Assembly: GCF_015751905.1 (NCBI RefSeq)
Contig: NZ_JADOUF010000001.1
Span: forward strand, 2,728,001-2,792,000
Length of the DNA stretch: 64,000 nt
From: Longispora fulva
GTDB taxonomy: Bacteria; Actinomycetota; Actinomycetes; Mycobacteriales; Micromonosporaceae
Direction: 5' to 3'
The position numbers and the translations under genes were made by a program. How positions within the stretch are numbered: the stretch's first letter is position 1; each line of letters opens with the position of its first letter. Below, one piece after another: positions 9,837 to 18,598 of the stretch. The notes beneath the pieces were generated by a model. That model saw nothing but the letters and a program-made list of their open reading frames with translations, had not been told where the DNA came from and searched no databases.

Positions 9837-10157
9837 TCATGCCGCGAGGTAGCCGTCGGCGAGCAGGATTCGCCATTGCTCGAGGTGGTCGACGAAGTCG
9901 CGCACGATCGCGATCAACGCCGTGCCCGACTCGGTGAGCTCGTAGTAGGCGCCGTGGGCGTCGGCCTGCTGGCGGACGTAGCCGTCGAGCACGAGGTGTC
10001 GAATAGCGTCGCCGAAAGTCTTGCTGTGCGGGCGCGGGGTGATGTCGTGCAGCAGGGCCGTCCACCGGGCATGGCCTGATTCCAGGGCGGTGAGGATCTC
10101 CAGAGTGCACCGCCGGTGCACCAGATCGAACACGTCATCGAAGTCACGAACGTTCAC
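9837..10157 (-). CDS. HxlR-family winged-helix transcriptional regulator
   Basis: 106 residues from GTG 10157, chosen because GGAGG lies 5 bp upstream. The frame extends to 10190 but that start has no ribosome site. HxlR hallmarks are visible: VHRRCTLEILTALESGHARW (helix-turn-helix entry), ITPRPHSKTFGDAIRHL, LVLDGYV and the wing YYELTESG. The usual CxxxW is not exact. HxlR proteins usually sense redox or aldehyde signals and often repress a divergent gene. Here the upstream region carries several palindromes but the divergent gene is not intact. Confidence 0.8.
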   Translation of the reverse strand: MNVRDFDDVFDLVHRRCTLEILTALESGHARWTALLHDITPRPHSKTFGDAIRHLVLDGYVRQQADAHGAYYELTESGTALIAIVRDFVDHLEQWRILLADGYLAA

Positions 10158-10222
10158 ACTTGCCTCCAGGCGGGGAAGTCGTAGGCTCACCAGCCCAACA
10201 CATCGACCGCCCGGTTTCCACC

Positions 10223-10287
10223 AAGTGCGACTTCACAAAGTCGCGCTTTGCAAAGTGCCACTTGACCAGGTGGAACTTTCTGGTCAA
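10223..10287. promoter_or_regulatory. Cluster of overlapping palindromes upstream of the HxlR gene
   Basis: Three nested inverted repeats occur in 65 bp: AAGTGCGACTT with AAGTCGCGCTT (one mismatch), AAAGTGCCAC with GTGGAACTTT (one mismatch) and TTGACCAG with CTGGTCAA (perfect). Repeated AAGT/ACTT half-sites in front of a winged-helix regulator suggest its own operator. Confidence 0.5.
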
Positions 10288-10371
10288 CTCCGGAATTGGG
10301 AGCGCACGATGTGGCGACGCACGGCATATCTGTGACCCCCGTAAGTACTCGCTCCGCAGGCGCCGTGCACC

Positions 10372-10407
10372 GGCGGCCGGCCGATGTGCGCACACCGGCC
10401 GGCCGCC
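10372..10407. terminator. Perfect 12-bp GC hairpin; 10408-10605 otherwise without a clear gene
   Basis: GGCGGCCGGCCG and CGGCCGGCCGCC pair perfectly around a 12-nt loop. There is no U-tract, so it could be a terminator or another stable structure. Beyond it, a tiny ORF (11 codons from ATG 10505, after AAAGGAGC) has a good ribosome site but no recognisable product. It may be a leftover gene start. Confidence 0.4.
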
Positions 10408-10605
10408 CACCTCCCGCACCCGCCGCTCGCCCTGCCCACGCCCGACACGAGCCAGACGTCGAACACATGGTCAGGCGCGAGCACCCGCGTTGAAAGGAGC
10501 GGACATGTCCATCGTTCCATCTCCACAAGGAGCACGTTAGTGCCGCGAGGAAGCCATCGTCGGGGAGGGAGCGCACCCGCGTCCACAGGTAGCACTGGGC
10601 ATTCA

Positions 10606-11043
10606 TCAGCTCGGGCGACATCTGCACTGGACTACCCCGCGCCCGCGGGAAGCACACGGCGACAAGTCGAGCAAGGCCCTGGCGCTCCCGCGGCTGCGGG
10701 GGTGGTCCCAACGCGCCGACGGTCTGGCGGAACCGGTGACATGCTCCCCCGCGCCGTAGAGATGGCGGCCACTTGGCGGTGGCAAGGGTCGATCGGCCTC
10801 ACGCGGCGGTGGCAGCGCCGGGCGCAGCGCCGGATGCGCCCGCTCCCAGGCGGCCCGCACACCCTTCGGGAGGACGAGCCGGGGCCACAGCCTCAAAAGC
10901 GTGTCCCGGTTCAGGAAGGTGTCCAGGTCGTCGTAGCAGGCGGCCTCGCGCAGCACGTTCTGGTTCATGGACCGCAGCCTGTAGTCGCTGGACAGGTCGA
11001 AGGTCCGCTCGGGCTGCCAGTAGATGTAGATCGGCAGCTCCAC
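10606..11043 (-). pseudogene. Fragment of a hypothetical protein seen beside conflict-system genes
   Basis: The first 75 or so codons read as real protein (MNQNVLREAACYDDLDTFLN and RLWPRLVLPKGVRAAWE), a short family I associate from memory with actinobacterial NTPase or VMAP-type conflict loci. Further downstream the frame turns into low-complexity Pro/Arg text, so the 3' end is probably replaced. The gene lies back to back with a VMAP-C fragment on the other strand. The likely start is GTG 11043 or ATG 10968. Function unknown. Confidence 0.45.
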
Positions 11044-11058
11044 GACGCCCTCGGTGGG

Positions 11059-11505
11059 CTGAGCTGCACGAGTACTTTCCGAACCCGGAGAAGTACCTGC
11101 TCGCGGTGTGGTTGCAGCACGACACCGGCGGCGGCGACCGGCCGCTGCGCACCGGGGACGGCGAGCCGCTGGGCCTCGACGAGCTGCCCGGCAAACTCAG
11201 CGAACTGCTCCGGGAGCTGGCGTCGGCGAGCCTGGAGGCGCTCGGCGAGCTGACCATCGAGTTCGTGCTGCCCGACGAGCTGCTCAGCCACCCGGTCGAC
11301 CAGTGGGAGGTGACCCCGATGGGGTTCTCCCGGGAGCTGGGGATGGAGTACCCGGTGGTGGTCCGCAGCCTGGAGCGGGTCCGCAACTCCCTCACCCGGG
11401 GCCGGTGGAGGCGCCGCTGGTCGTGGCTGCAGCGCAACGGCGCGCACGACTCCGCCGTGCAGTGGCTGCACCTCGGAGCCGTCGACCAGGCCAGCAGGTC
11501 AACCA
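11059..11505 (+). pseudogene. VMAP-C-like domain fragment
   Basis: Plus-strand coding text without a start: ELHEYFPNPEKYLLAVWLQ, then LTIEFVLPDELLSHPVDQWE and YPVVVRSLERV. The FVLP-LL-PVDQW pattern is typical of the C-terminal domain of vWA-MoxR-associated proteins (VMAP) from bacterial conflict systems. The N-terminal effector or peptidase part is missing and the frame runs into a tRNA-like sequence at 11508. It is a decayed piece, probably left by an integration or deletion. Confidence 0.55.
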
Positions 11506-11507
11506 AC

Positions 11508-11548
11508 GTGCGCCCGAAGGGGCTCGAACCCCAACCTTCTGATCCGAA
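11508..11548 (-). other. tRNA-Arg 3'-end fragment, possible attachment site
   Basis: Read on the minus strand this gives CGGATCAGAAGGTTGGGG, then TTCGAGCCCC and TTCGGGCGCAC: the anticodon-stem 3' half, variable loop, T-arm and acceptor strand of an actinobacterial tRNA-Arg. The 5' half is absent and the T-stem seems to lack one G, so it is not a functional tRNA. Integrases of actinomycete elements commonly leave such 3' tRNA copies at one end of an island. No integrase or intact tRNA partner is seen in the window. Confidence 0.6.
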
Positions 11549-11863
11549 GCATTCCAGGTCCAAAATGGACCTACCACCCTTTGACCTGTGGAAACGCAGC
11601 TCTTCACGTCGTATTCAAGCGCTGTTTTCGGCCCGCGTTGCTCCGTTGTTGCTCCCGCGCTTGACCCACTCCGCATTAGACAACATGAGCCGCCACCCAT
11701 CGGGAGTCCGCGTCCACCGCAGAGCGCACGTCACGCAAGCTCAATCCCATACACCGAACAACTCGGGCAAATCGCCGATCGGGGTCGTGCAACACGTAAC
11801 GCGGCCAGCGACCCCGAACTAATCGCCGTCTCTGGCTGGAGAACGCCAAGTCCATACTGCGGC

Positions 11864-12080
11864 CCGTAGAATCGCCAAGAGTTAGATGGCCGCACGTAGC
11901 TCCCCAAAATGTGCGCACGACGCCAGAGCAATGCGCCGACGAGTCCAAGCACAAGGAAGATCAATTCGAAGTGGGTCCAAGAAATCTTCACCCCGGCGCG
12001 CCCTTCGATCACCGACGCAGGCTGAAATGCAACTGAATGAACTGGCCCCTCCGGGGCCGTAGAGGCCCAGGTCACCAAGT
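11864..12080 (+). promoter_or_regulatory. CRISPR array 1 leader, homologous to the array 2 leader and the cas3 5' end
   Basis: This leader shares CCGTAGAATCGCCAA, ACGACGC(C/T)AGAGCAA, AATGCAACTGAATGAA and CCCAGGTCACCAAG with the sequence before array 2 (24014-24211), in the same order. The last motif abuts the first repeat in both. In array 2 the far part of this block also encodes the first codons of cas3. Here the matching minus-strand reading is decayed (SWRFYG is still legible). It should hold the pre-crRNA promoter and the adaptation signal. Confidence 0.75.
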
Positions 12081-14423
12081 GTCGGCCCCGCGCTCGCGGG
12101 GATGTTCCCACCGCGGTGATGACGGCCGAGTGCACCTGGCCGTCGGCCCCGCGCTCGCGGGAATGTTCCCGGCCCGCCGGTGACGGTGATGTCGCCGGCG
12201 TTGTCGGCCCCGCGCTCGCGGGGATGTTCCTGACCGGGTACACGGCGTCGTCGGGGGTGTGCGGTCGGCCCCGCGCTCGCGGGGATGTTCCTTCCTGCTC
12301 ATCGTCGCAGCCCTCTACCGACGGGTCGGCCCCGCGCTCGCGGGGATGTTCCCCCCAGCAGGCCGGCCGTCTTGCACTCGACCAGGTCGGCCCCGCGCTC
12401 GCGGGGATGTTCCCGGGTGTATCGACATGACCGGAGCGCGCCGAGCGTCGGCCCCGCGCTCGCGGGGATGTTCCCGGTCAGGGCAAGAAGCCTTCGGGGC
12501 TTCGTGCGTCGGCCCCGCGCTCGCGGGGATGTTCCCCCGATGTATATCCAGACCGACGCGACCCACCTGTCGGCCCCGCGCTCGCGGGGATGTTCCCCGG
12601 GCCTCGCGGGCCTCGTCGGTCTTGAGCGCGTCGGCCCCGCGCTCGCGGGGATGTTCCTCACCGGCGGACCGCGTACTACCTCCGTTGTGCGTCGGCCCCG
12701 CGCTCGCGGGGATGTTCCCCCGTCGCCCATGTCCTTCGACGCCGGCAGGAAGTCGGCCCCGCGCTCGCGGGATGTTCCCGACTTCCTCGCGTACGTAAAG
12801 GAGAACGGCCCGTCGGCCCCGCGCTCGCGGGGATGTTCCCGCCTGCTTCGCCGGCGGATCGGGACGCCTCGGGTCGGCCCCGCGCTCGCGGGGATGTTCC
12901 CGGATCGGAGAGGTGCAGCTCGACCCGGCCGACGTCGGCCCCGCGCTCGCGGGGATGTTCCCGTGGGCGGGTTCGTCGCCCTGGTCGGCGCGTCGTCGGC
13001 CCCGCGCTCGCGGGGATGTTCCCCTGGCTGGCCTGGTTGTTGACGGCGTCGTCTAGTCGGCCCCGCGCTCGCGGGGATGTTCCCTACCGGTCTGACGGCA
13101 CCACCCGCACCCCCGGGTCGGCCCCGCGCTCGCGGGGATGTTCCCCGGCAGTGGTCCAGTCGGCGTGGATGACGTCGGTCGGCCCCGCGCTCGCGGGGAT
13201 GTTCCCTTCACCGGGCAGTCGGCGCAGACTTCCTCGCCGTCGGCCCCGCGCTCGCGGGGATGTTCCCCCGACGGTCGCGGCCGGCGCGACAAAGGGGTTG
13301 TCGGCCCCGCGCTCGCGGGGATGTTCCCACGCTCGGCGTGGGGTCGACGTCGGTCGGGGCGTCGGCCCCGCGCTCGCGGGGATGTTCCCACCGCCGGCAG
13401 CACCCCGGATGCGGTGGTTCAGTCGGCCCCGCGCTCGCGGGGATGTTCCCACCCCATACCCTGGTTCCGGCCCCGCCCGGGTGTCGGCCCCGCGCTCGCG
13501 GGGATGTTCCCAGCAGGGCCCCGCTCCCCCACCCCCCGAGGTTGTCGGCCCCGCGCTCGCGGGGATGTTCCCCACGCGTCGTCGTCCTTGTCGAGCCACC
13601 GCCCGTCGGCCCCGCGCTCGCGGGGATGTTCCCCCCATGATGACCCACGACCCCGTCGCCGTGTTGTCGGCCCCGCGCTCGCGGGGATGTTCCTGCGGAC
13701 ATGGCCACCGCCGTGATGGCCTACCGTCGGCCCCGCGCTCGCGGGGATGTTCCCACCCCATACCCTGGTTCCGGCCCCGCCCGGGTGTCGGCCCCGCGCT
13801 CGCGGGGATGTTCCCGAGTACCGCCAGTGGTCGCTGCCGTTCGACGTGTCGGCCCCGCGCTCGCGGGGCTGTTCCCGGTTTTGGGGACTGTCCACAAGCG
13901 AAACCCTTGTCGGCCCCGCGCTCGCGGGGATATTCCTCTGTGACGTAGGCCGACTGGCCGTAGGCGTTGGTCGGCCCCGCGCTCGCGGGGATGTTCCCGG
14001 TCGTCGCCGTCATCGTCGCCTCCCGGAGGGTCGGCCCCGCGCTCGCGGGGGTGTTCCCGCGGTCCGGGTCGACGAGGCGCAGGGCCCGAGGTCGGCTCCG
14101 CGCTCGCGGAGATGTTCCCGGGGCGATGGAGTACATGCCGGAGGAAGCGCGGTCGGCCCCGCGCTCGCGGGGATGTTCCCGAGATACCGGCTTTCACCTG
14201 CGGTCTAGGCTTGTCGGCCCCGCGCTCGCGGGGATGTTCCCTACACCCGGACGACATTCGCCACGTTCACCGGGTCGGCCCCGCGCTCGCGGGGATGTTC
14301 CCGCGCAGATGCCCCTCGAGGACACGGTGGGCGTGTCGGCCCCGCGCTCGCGGGGATGTTCCCGGTGGCTTCATCGCCGGCTCGAGCGTCTTCATGTCGG
14401 CCCCGCGCTTGCGGGGATGTTCC
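12081..14423 (+). CRISPR. Type I-E CRISPR array 1: 39 repeats, 38 spacers
   Basis: The repeat is 28 bp: it begins GTCGG, has a CCCCGCG-CT-CGCGGGG hairpin and ends ATGTTCC. The next base is variable (mostly C), as expected for a PAM-derived 29th base. The period is 61 with a few 60-nt units. Repeat orientation (hairpin, then an 8-nt handle) puts transcription on the plus strand and the leader at the left. Variant repeats sit mainly at the right, leader-distal end: 14030 (GGGGGTG), 14091 (compensated stem) and 14396 (CTTG). The 12752 repeat lacks one G. The spacers at 13450-13482 and 13754-13786 are identical. Translations through the array are artefacts. Confidence 0.97.
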
Positions 14424-14486
14424 ATACGTCGAGATTTGTGCCTTCGGCGGTTCCGTCGGGGTGGCATCCGCGTGCGACCTGGTGTG

Positions 14487-14765
14487 TTATGCCCTTTGGC
14501 GGGCGGAGAGGATGAGTCCGTCGTAGTCGGTAGGGTGCCAGCGGTCTCGTCCTGCGGTGCGGACGGTCCAGCCTTGTTCGTTGTTGGCGGGTTCGATGAG
14601 GATGGCTTGTCCGTCGTTGATCCGGGTGGCGAGGAGGTCCCAGACGCGGTCTCGGATGCGGCGGCTGGGGTTGCCGACGAAGACGCCGGCGTGGACTTCG
14701 ATCATCCAGCGGGTGAGGTGCCCTCGGAGCCCTTCAGGTGCGGCGATGAGGATGATGACGGTCAT
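14487..14765 (-). CDS. cas2: Cas2, type I-E
   Basis: 92 residues and full length for Cas2e: MTVIILIAAPEGLRGHL at the N-terminus, then WMIEVHAGVFVGN and DGQAILIEPANNEQG, the features of the I-E branch. With Cas1 it forms the integrase complex that captures spacers. The ATG overlaps the cas1 stop by 4 bp, so it is translationally coupled. It is the last gene of the cas operon. Its stop lies 63 bp from the distal end of array 1, which runs toward it. Confidence 0.95.
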   Translation of the reverse strand: MTVIILIAAPEGLRGHLTRWMIEVHAGVFVGNPSRRIRDRVWDLLATRINDGQAILIEPANNEQGWTVRTAGRDRWHPTDYDGLILSARQRA

Positions 14766-15793
14766 CGGCGTGGGCCGGTGGGGGCCGGTCGGTCGAAGTC
14801 GGGGCCGATGACCGCGAGGTGTTCGTCGCCCATGCCGGGGTCAATGGGCCCGAGCGGATTTGCGTCGGAGTTGGTTGCCCAGTTGACTCCGCCTGCGACG
14901 GTGCCGAGGTGTTCGTCCCAGAGTTGGTTGAGTTCGTCGTCTGGGAGTTCTGTGCCTGTGGGAGTCAGGAGACTCTTGACGTCGCGGACGATGCGTCCGA
15001 GGAGTTGATCCTGGGCGATGCGGTCGCGGAGTCCGACGCGGGCGTCGCGTTCTTGTGTGAGACCTTTGCTGGCGAGGTCGAAGGCGAGGGGGATGGTGTA
15101 TTCGGCCTTGTAGAGGTCTGCGATGTCCAGGACGAAGGACGTTGCGAGGCCGGTATGGACGAATCCGAGGCCGGGGCTGGCTCCGAGGCCGACGATGACG
15201 GCGTGGCAGATGCCGTATAGGGCGGCGTTGGCGGCGGACAGGAGCCGGTTGAGGTCGTCGCCGGCGGCGTGGGCGTCGCCTGCCTTGTAGACGCGGCCGT
15301 TCCATGGGACGCCGGTACGGCGGGATTCGGCTTGGTAGATCTTGCGGACGCGCGCTCCTTCGCGGCCTCGGAGTTGTTGCATAGTGCAGGCGGTGACGTC
15401 CTCGTCGGGGAATCTCATGGCATACATGGCGCGGGCGACGGCGAGGCGTTGGGGGATGCGGCTGACGAGCCAGGCTTGGCGGTTGAGGAGTCCGGCGCCG
15501 CGGCTGGGGCCGAGTCCTGCGGCGTACATGCGGACGCCTTGCTCTCCGACCCAGCACACGGTGGTGCCGGAGTCGGCGAGCAGATTGATGGCGCCGTGGG
15601 TGACGCGGGTGCCGGGCCCGAGGAGCATGACGGCGATCATGGCGGCGGGGACGCGGACGGTTTCGCGTTTGTTGATGATGACGACGGCGTTTTCGTCGCG
15701 GTCGAGGTGGCTGCGTTCGACGTAGACGCTGGAGACGCGGTCGGCGAGTCGGTGCAGGTCGTGCGGGTGGGCTTTCCACCAGATGTCGACCAC
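14762..15793 (-). CDS. cas1: Cas1, type I-E integrase
   Basis: The metal-dependent spacer integrase. The GTG start at 15793 gives VVDIWWKAHPHDLHRLADR, the normal Cas1e N-terminus, and lies one base after the cas6e stop; an open extension to 15862 lies inside cas6e. Conserved blocks: VYVERSHLDRDENAVV, GTTVCWVGEQGVRMYA, LNRLLSAANAALYGICHAV (catalytic Glu/His region) and VLDIADLYKAEYTIPLA with the acidic active site. 343 residues, slightly longer than E. coli Cas1 through a C-terminal tail. It appears intact. Confidence 0.95.
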   Translation of the reverse strand: MVDIWWKAHPHDLHRLADRVSSVYVERSHLDRDENAVVIINKRETVRVPAAMIAVMLLGPGTRVTHGAINLLADSGTTVCWVGEQGVRMYAAGLGPSRGAGLLNRQAWLVSRIPQRLAVARAMYAMRFPDEDVTACTMQQLRGREGARVRKIYQAESRRTGVPWNGRVYKAGDAHAAGDDLNRLLSAANAALYGICHAVIVGLGASPGLGFVHTGLATSFVLDIADLYKAEYTIPLAFDLASKGLTQERDARVGLRDRIAQDQLLGRIVRDVKSLLTPTGTELPDDELNQLWDEHLGTVAGGVNWATNSDANPLGPIDPGMGDEHLAVIGPDFDRPAPTGPRR

Positions 15794-15794
15794 G

Positions 15795-16547
15795 TCACCG
15801 GCCTGCGGGTGGGGCGAGGGTGAGTAGTCCGCAGCCGTAAGCCTTAGAAGGGCCGATGCCATTGAGCATGGCCGTTTCGAGGAGTCGCGGATCGGTGACG
15901 CGCATGAAGCCCTCGAAGGTGGCCGTGGTGAGGGTGGCCGCGGTCTTGGAGCCGGGTTTGGTGATGTTGTGGCGGCTGCGGTCGATGATGCGCACGTCGT
16001 GGGCCGGCGTCAGCTGTTCCGGGAGGGCGAGGCCGGGTGCGGCGGGGTCGGTGCGGGCATGGGGGATGTCAAAGCCCCACCGGGTGGTGCGTTGCAGCAG
16101 CCAGTCGAGCTGGTGGGCTGCCGTGCGTTGCGGCAGGCGGTAGGACCGTTGGTGAAGTTCTTTCGGGGTCTTCTTGCGGTGCTCGCTGTCTCCGGTGGGT
16201 TTGGAGGAGTTCTGCACGGGGCTGGCGGTGAGGCGGAAGGCGAACTCTTTGCCGATGGCCAGTTGTGCGAGCAGCGGTGTGTAGTCGGCGATGGCGGAGT
16301 GTTCCCCGTCGGCGTCGGGCCATCCGGCCTGTTCGACGATGTGGGTCCAGTCCGGGCGCGACGGGCTCAGGACGAACAGCATCGGCCGGTGGGGGTTGTC
16401 GGAGTCCAGCCGCCACAGGACGCGTTCGTCGGTGGGCCGGTCGGCGATGCCGCCTTGCACGGCGCCGTGGATGGCGCGGGGGTTGGCGAGCAGCTTCTGG
16501 CTGGCTGCGCGCAGCGGGTTGATACGGATGCGGGACAGGAAAGGCAT
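15795..16547 (-). CDS. cas6e: Cas6e (CasE/Cse3) crRNA endoribonuclease
   Basis: Cuts pre-crRNA at the base of the repeat hairpin and stays in Cascade. 250 residues from ATG 16547: MPFLSRIRINPLRAASQKLL, with the ferredoxin-like N-terminal half and the early His-containing helix (NPRAIHGAVQGG, putative catalytic His). The end shows the Gly-rich loop GIGPSKAYGCGLLTL that typifies Cas6 proteins. It starts 4 bp after the cas5e stop. Its substrate stem, CCCCGCG/CGCGGGG, is present in both arrays and, with compensation, in the mini-array at 21089. Confidence 0.95.
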   Translation of the reverse strand: MPFLSRIRINPLRAASQKLLANPRAIHGAVQGGIADRPTDERVLWRLDSDNPHRPMLFVLSPSRPDWTHIVEQAGWPDADGEHSAIADYTPLLAQLAIGKEFAFRLTASPVQNSSKPTGDSEHRKKTPKELHQRSYRLPQRTAAHQLDWLLQRTTRWGFDIPHARTDPAAPGLALPEQLTPAHDVRIIDRSRHNITKPGSKTAATLTTATFEGFMRVTDPRLLETAMLNGIGPSKAYGCGLLTLAPPAGR

Positions 16548-16551
16548 GTGG

Positions 16552-17373
16552 TCACCAGCCCAACAGGGCGAAGGGGTCATGAGCGGGGGCCGCGGTGGCA
16601 TCGTCGGGTGCCGGGAATCCCGTGGGCACCGATAGCCAGGTGTGGCGGATCCGCCGGCTGGTGAAGCGGCGTTCGCGGGGCGCAAACGACAAGGGCACAT
16701 CGTGCGCGACGTCGTCGCCGTTGTCGTCGTCGATGGTCGCGGATAGGTCGACGTGGTCGGCGCGGGTGTTGGTGCGCTTGGCTGTGCGCCAGTAGGCGTC
16801 GCGATGGGCCTCGCCGGCCTGCCACGGTTCTGTGGCCAGCACGTCCAGCAGGGTTCCTTCCCTCAGGCCGCCCAATGCGATGGGCTGGGATGGGACGCAG
16901 GAGCGTCGGCCGAGTGCCAGTGGAAACGCGGGGCGGAGTACGGCGTCGGCGAGTCCCTCAATGAGGGGGCGTGGGCCTGAGATGGCGGCGAGGAACACGG
17001 CGTCTTGCAGGTAGAAGCGGTGGGTGACGTGGGTGTCCTTTGCAGGTGAGGTCAGTTTCTGCACACCTTTGGCGGATACGCCGGTCTGCGGGAGCGGCCG
17101 GCCCCGGTAGTCGCTGACGGTGTGGTAGTCGCGCAGCAGGGTGCCGGCCTGGTCGACGCGGATGCCGAGGCGCAGACCGAGCAGGTCTGTCAGGTCGGCT
17201 TCTCTGGGTAGTCCGGCGGCGGCGGCCAGCAGTCCGATGACGCCGGACTTGGTGGGCTCAGGTCGTGTCTCCCGCCGGTTGAAGGCGCTGCGGTCACCCC
17301 AGGACTGCAGCACGCCGGCCAGACGCAACACCAGCACGGGCTCGCCGCCCGAGGTCGGGTGGTAGGTGGTCAT
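16552..17373 (-). CDS. cas5e: Cas5e (CasD), Cascade 5'-handle subunit
   Basis: 273 residues: VLVLRLAGVLQSWGDRSAFNRRETRP is the conserved Cas5 opening, followed by TKSGVIGLLAAAAGLPRE. In Cascade, Cas5e caps the 8-nt crRNA handle and contacts Cse1. The ATG overlaps the cas7e stop by 4 bp. No truncation is seen. The C-terminal part, with RRFTSRRIRHTWLSVP, is normal for the family. Confidence 0.94.
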   Translation of the reverse strand: MTTYHPTSGGEPVLVLRLAGVLQSWGDRSAFNRRETRPEPTKSGVIGLLAAAAGLPREADLTDLLGLRLGIRVDQAGTLLRDYHTVSDYRGRPLPQTGVSAKGVQKLTSPAKDTHVTHRFYLQDAVFLAAISGPRPLIEGLADAVLRPAFPLALGRRSCVPSQPIALGGLREGTLLDVLATEPWQAGEAHRDAYWRTAKRTNTRADHVDLSATIDDDNGDDVAHDVPLSFAPRERRFTSRRIRHTWLSVPTGFPAPDDATAAPAHDPFALLGW

Positions 17374-18524
17374 GACAGGTCGCCCACCCGGTCGGCGAGG
17401 CTGGACTTCAGACCGGTCAGCAGGTCCGGGAAGGAAATGTTGGGCCCGAACGCGGCGGCGAGGTCGCGGGCCTCATCCGTGCCGTCGGCGAACGCGTGGG
17501 AGACGGCCACGTGTACCGGGGTGTCGCCCCACTGCCGGGTCGCAGTGGTGTACTCGCCTGCCAGGCGTCGGGCGGATTCAGCGACGATGCCGTCGGTGAC
17601 GGGTACCGGCTTCTCGAAGGCGGAGACCAGGTTGACCGGCTGATCGGCGCGCACTACAACGGCGACGAGGCTGGGGCGGGTGCGGTGGGCGAAGGAGTTG
17701 CCGTAGCCGGTGGGCATGGAACGGGCGAACGAGTCGACGAACAGGTTCACCGCGTCCACCGCCTTGTCGTGGGTGGTGAGGTTCTCCAGCAGTTGGTGCA
17801 GGCCCACGGTGGCGTAGCGGTAGAGGGTCGCGGAGTTAAAGCCGATCGTGCCGATCATTCCTGCACCGGTCTCATCGGCGGCGTTTTCGTCGTCGACGGC
17901 CGTGTAGTAGTCGAACTCGAGCTCGGCGGCGTGGGTGGAGATGGCGTGGGCGACCTGGGTCGCGGCATCGACGTTGAGGGCGGGGATATCTGCGACCATA
18001 CGCCCGAACAGGGCCACGTCGGCTGGGTGTCCCTGCCGCAGTTTGTCCTGCGCGCCGCGTCCTTCGACGGCCTTCTTCAGCCCGTCGTCGTCGAGTGCGG
18101 CGAGTTCGAGGATGTCGGCGGCGACGAGGTCGACGATCGTGTCGAGTTGACGACGGCCGAAGAACAACAGGTAGGCGGTGTCACCGGCCTTGCGACCCGC
18201 TGCGATACCCATCGGTTCCAGCAGCGCGCCGGCGATGCGCTGGGCTGCTTCGACCTCCATCGCGTTGCCGTCTGCCTTCGCGCGGGAGATCAGCTTCTTC
18301 GTGAGTTCACCGGCGATGCGCTTCGTGCGGGTACCCAGGTCCTCCTTGTCCTGCCTCTCGGCGAAGTGCATCCGGGTGGCGCGCTTCCACGCCTGGGAGG
18401 AGACCCGCGACCGGCGACTGCCCCCGAAGTCCGCCTCCTTGGGGTTGCCGTTGTCGTCGCGGTTGAGGTTGGCCGGGGGCACGGTCTGCAGGACGTGCAC
18501 ATCGATGTAGAGGCGTCGGGGCAT
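17370..18524 (-). CDS. cas7e: Cas7e (CasC/Cse4), Cascade backbone
   Basis: Six copies form the Cascade spine, and each thumb kinks the crRNA so that every sixth base is flipped out. 384 residues from ATG 18524 (MPRRLYIDVHVLQTVPPANL), followed by the conserved GGSRRSRVSSQAWKRATR. Later blocks include DYYTAVDDENAADETGAGM and SFARSMPTGYGNSFAHRTRP. The open frame upstream of 18524 is Cys/Ser-rich noise. There is a 74-bp gap from cse2. Confidence 0.95.
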   Translation of the reverse strand: MPRRLYIDVHVLQTVPPANLNRDDNGNPKEADFGGSRRSRVSSQAWKRATRMHFAERQDKEDLGTRTKRIAGELTKKLISRAKADGNAMEVEAAQRIAGALLEPMGIAAGRKAGDTAYLLFFGRRQLDTIVDLVAADILELAALDDDGLKKAVEGRGAQDKLRQGHPADVALFGRMVADIPALNVDAATQVAHAISTHAAELEFDYYTAVDDENAADETGAGMIGTIGFNSATLYRYATVGLHQLLENLTTHDKAVDAVNLFVDSFARSMPTGYGNSFAHRTRPSLVAVVVRADQPVNLVSAFEKPVPVTDGIVAESARRLAGEYTTATRQWGDTPVHVAVSHAFADGTDEARDLAAAFGPNISFPDLLTGLKSSLADRVGDLS

Positions 18525-18598
18525 GGACAAGGGAAACTCCAAAGAAAGGTGACAGCTGCGGGAGTCGGCGGAAGTGAAAGCGGTCTGTGGGCTACGGG

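Noticed and set aside
11508-11548. Functional tRNA-Arg gene
   Set aside because: Only the 3' half is present and the T-stem is one base short.
12259-14515. Long open frames on both strands through array 1
   Set aside because: They translate the CRISPR repeat over and over (RPRARGDVP, NIPASAGPT) and have no independent starts or coding signal.
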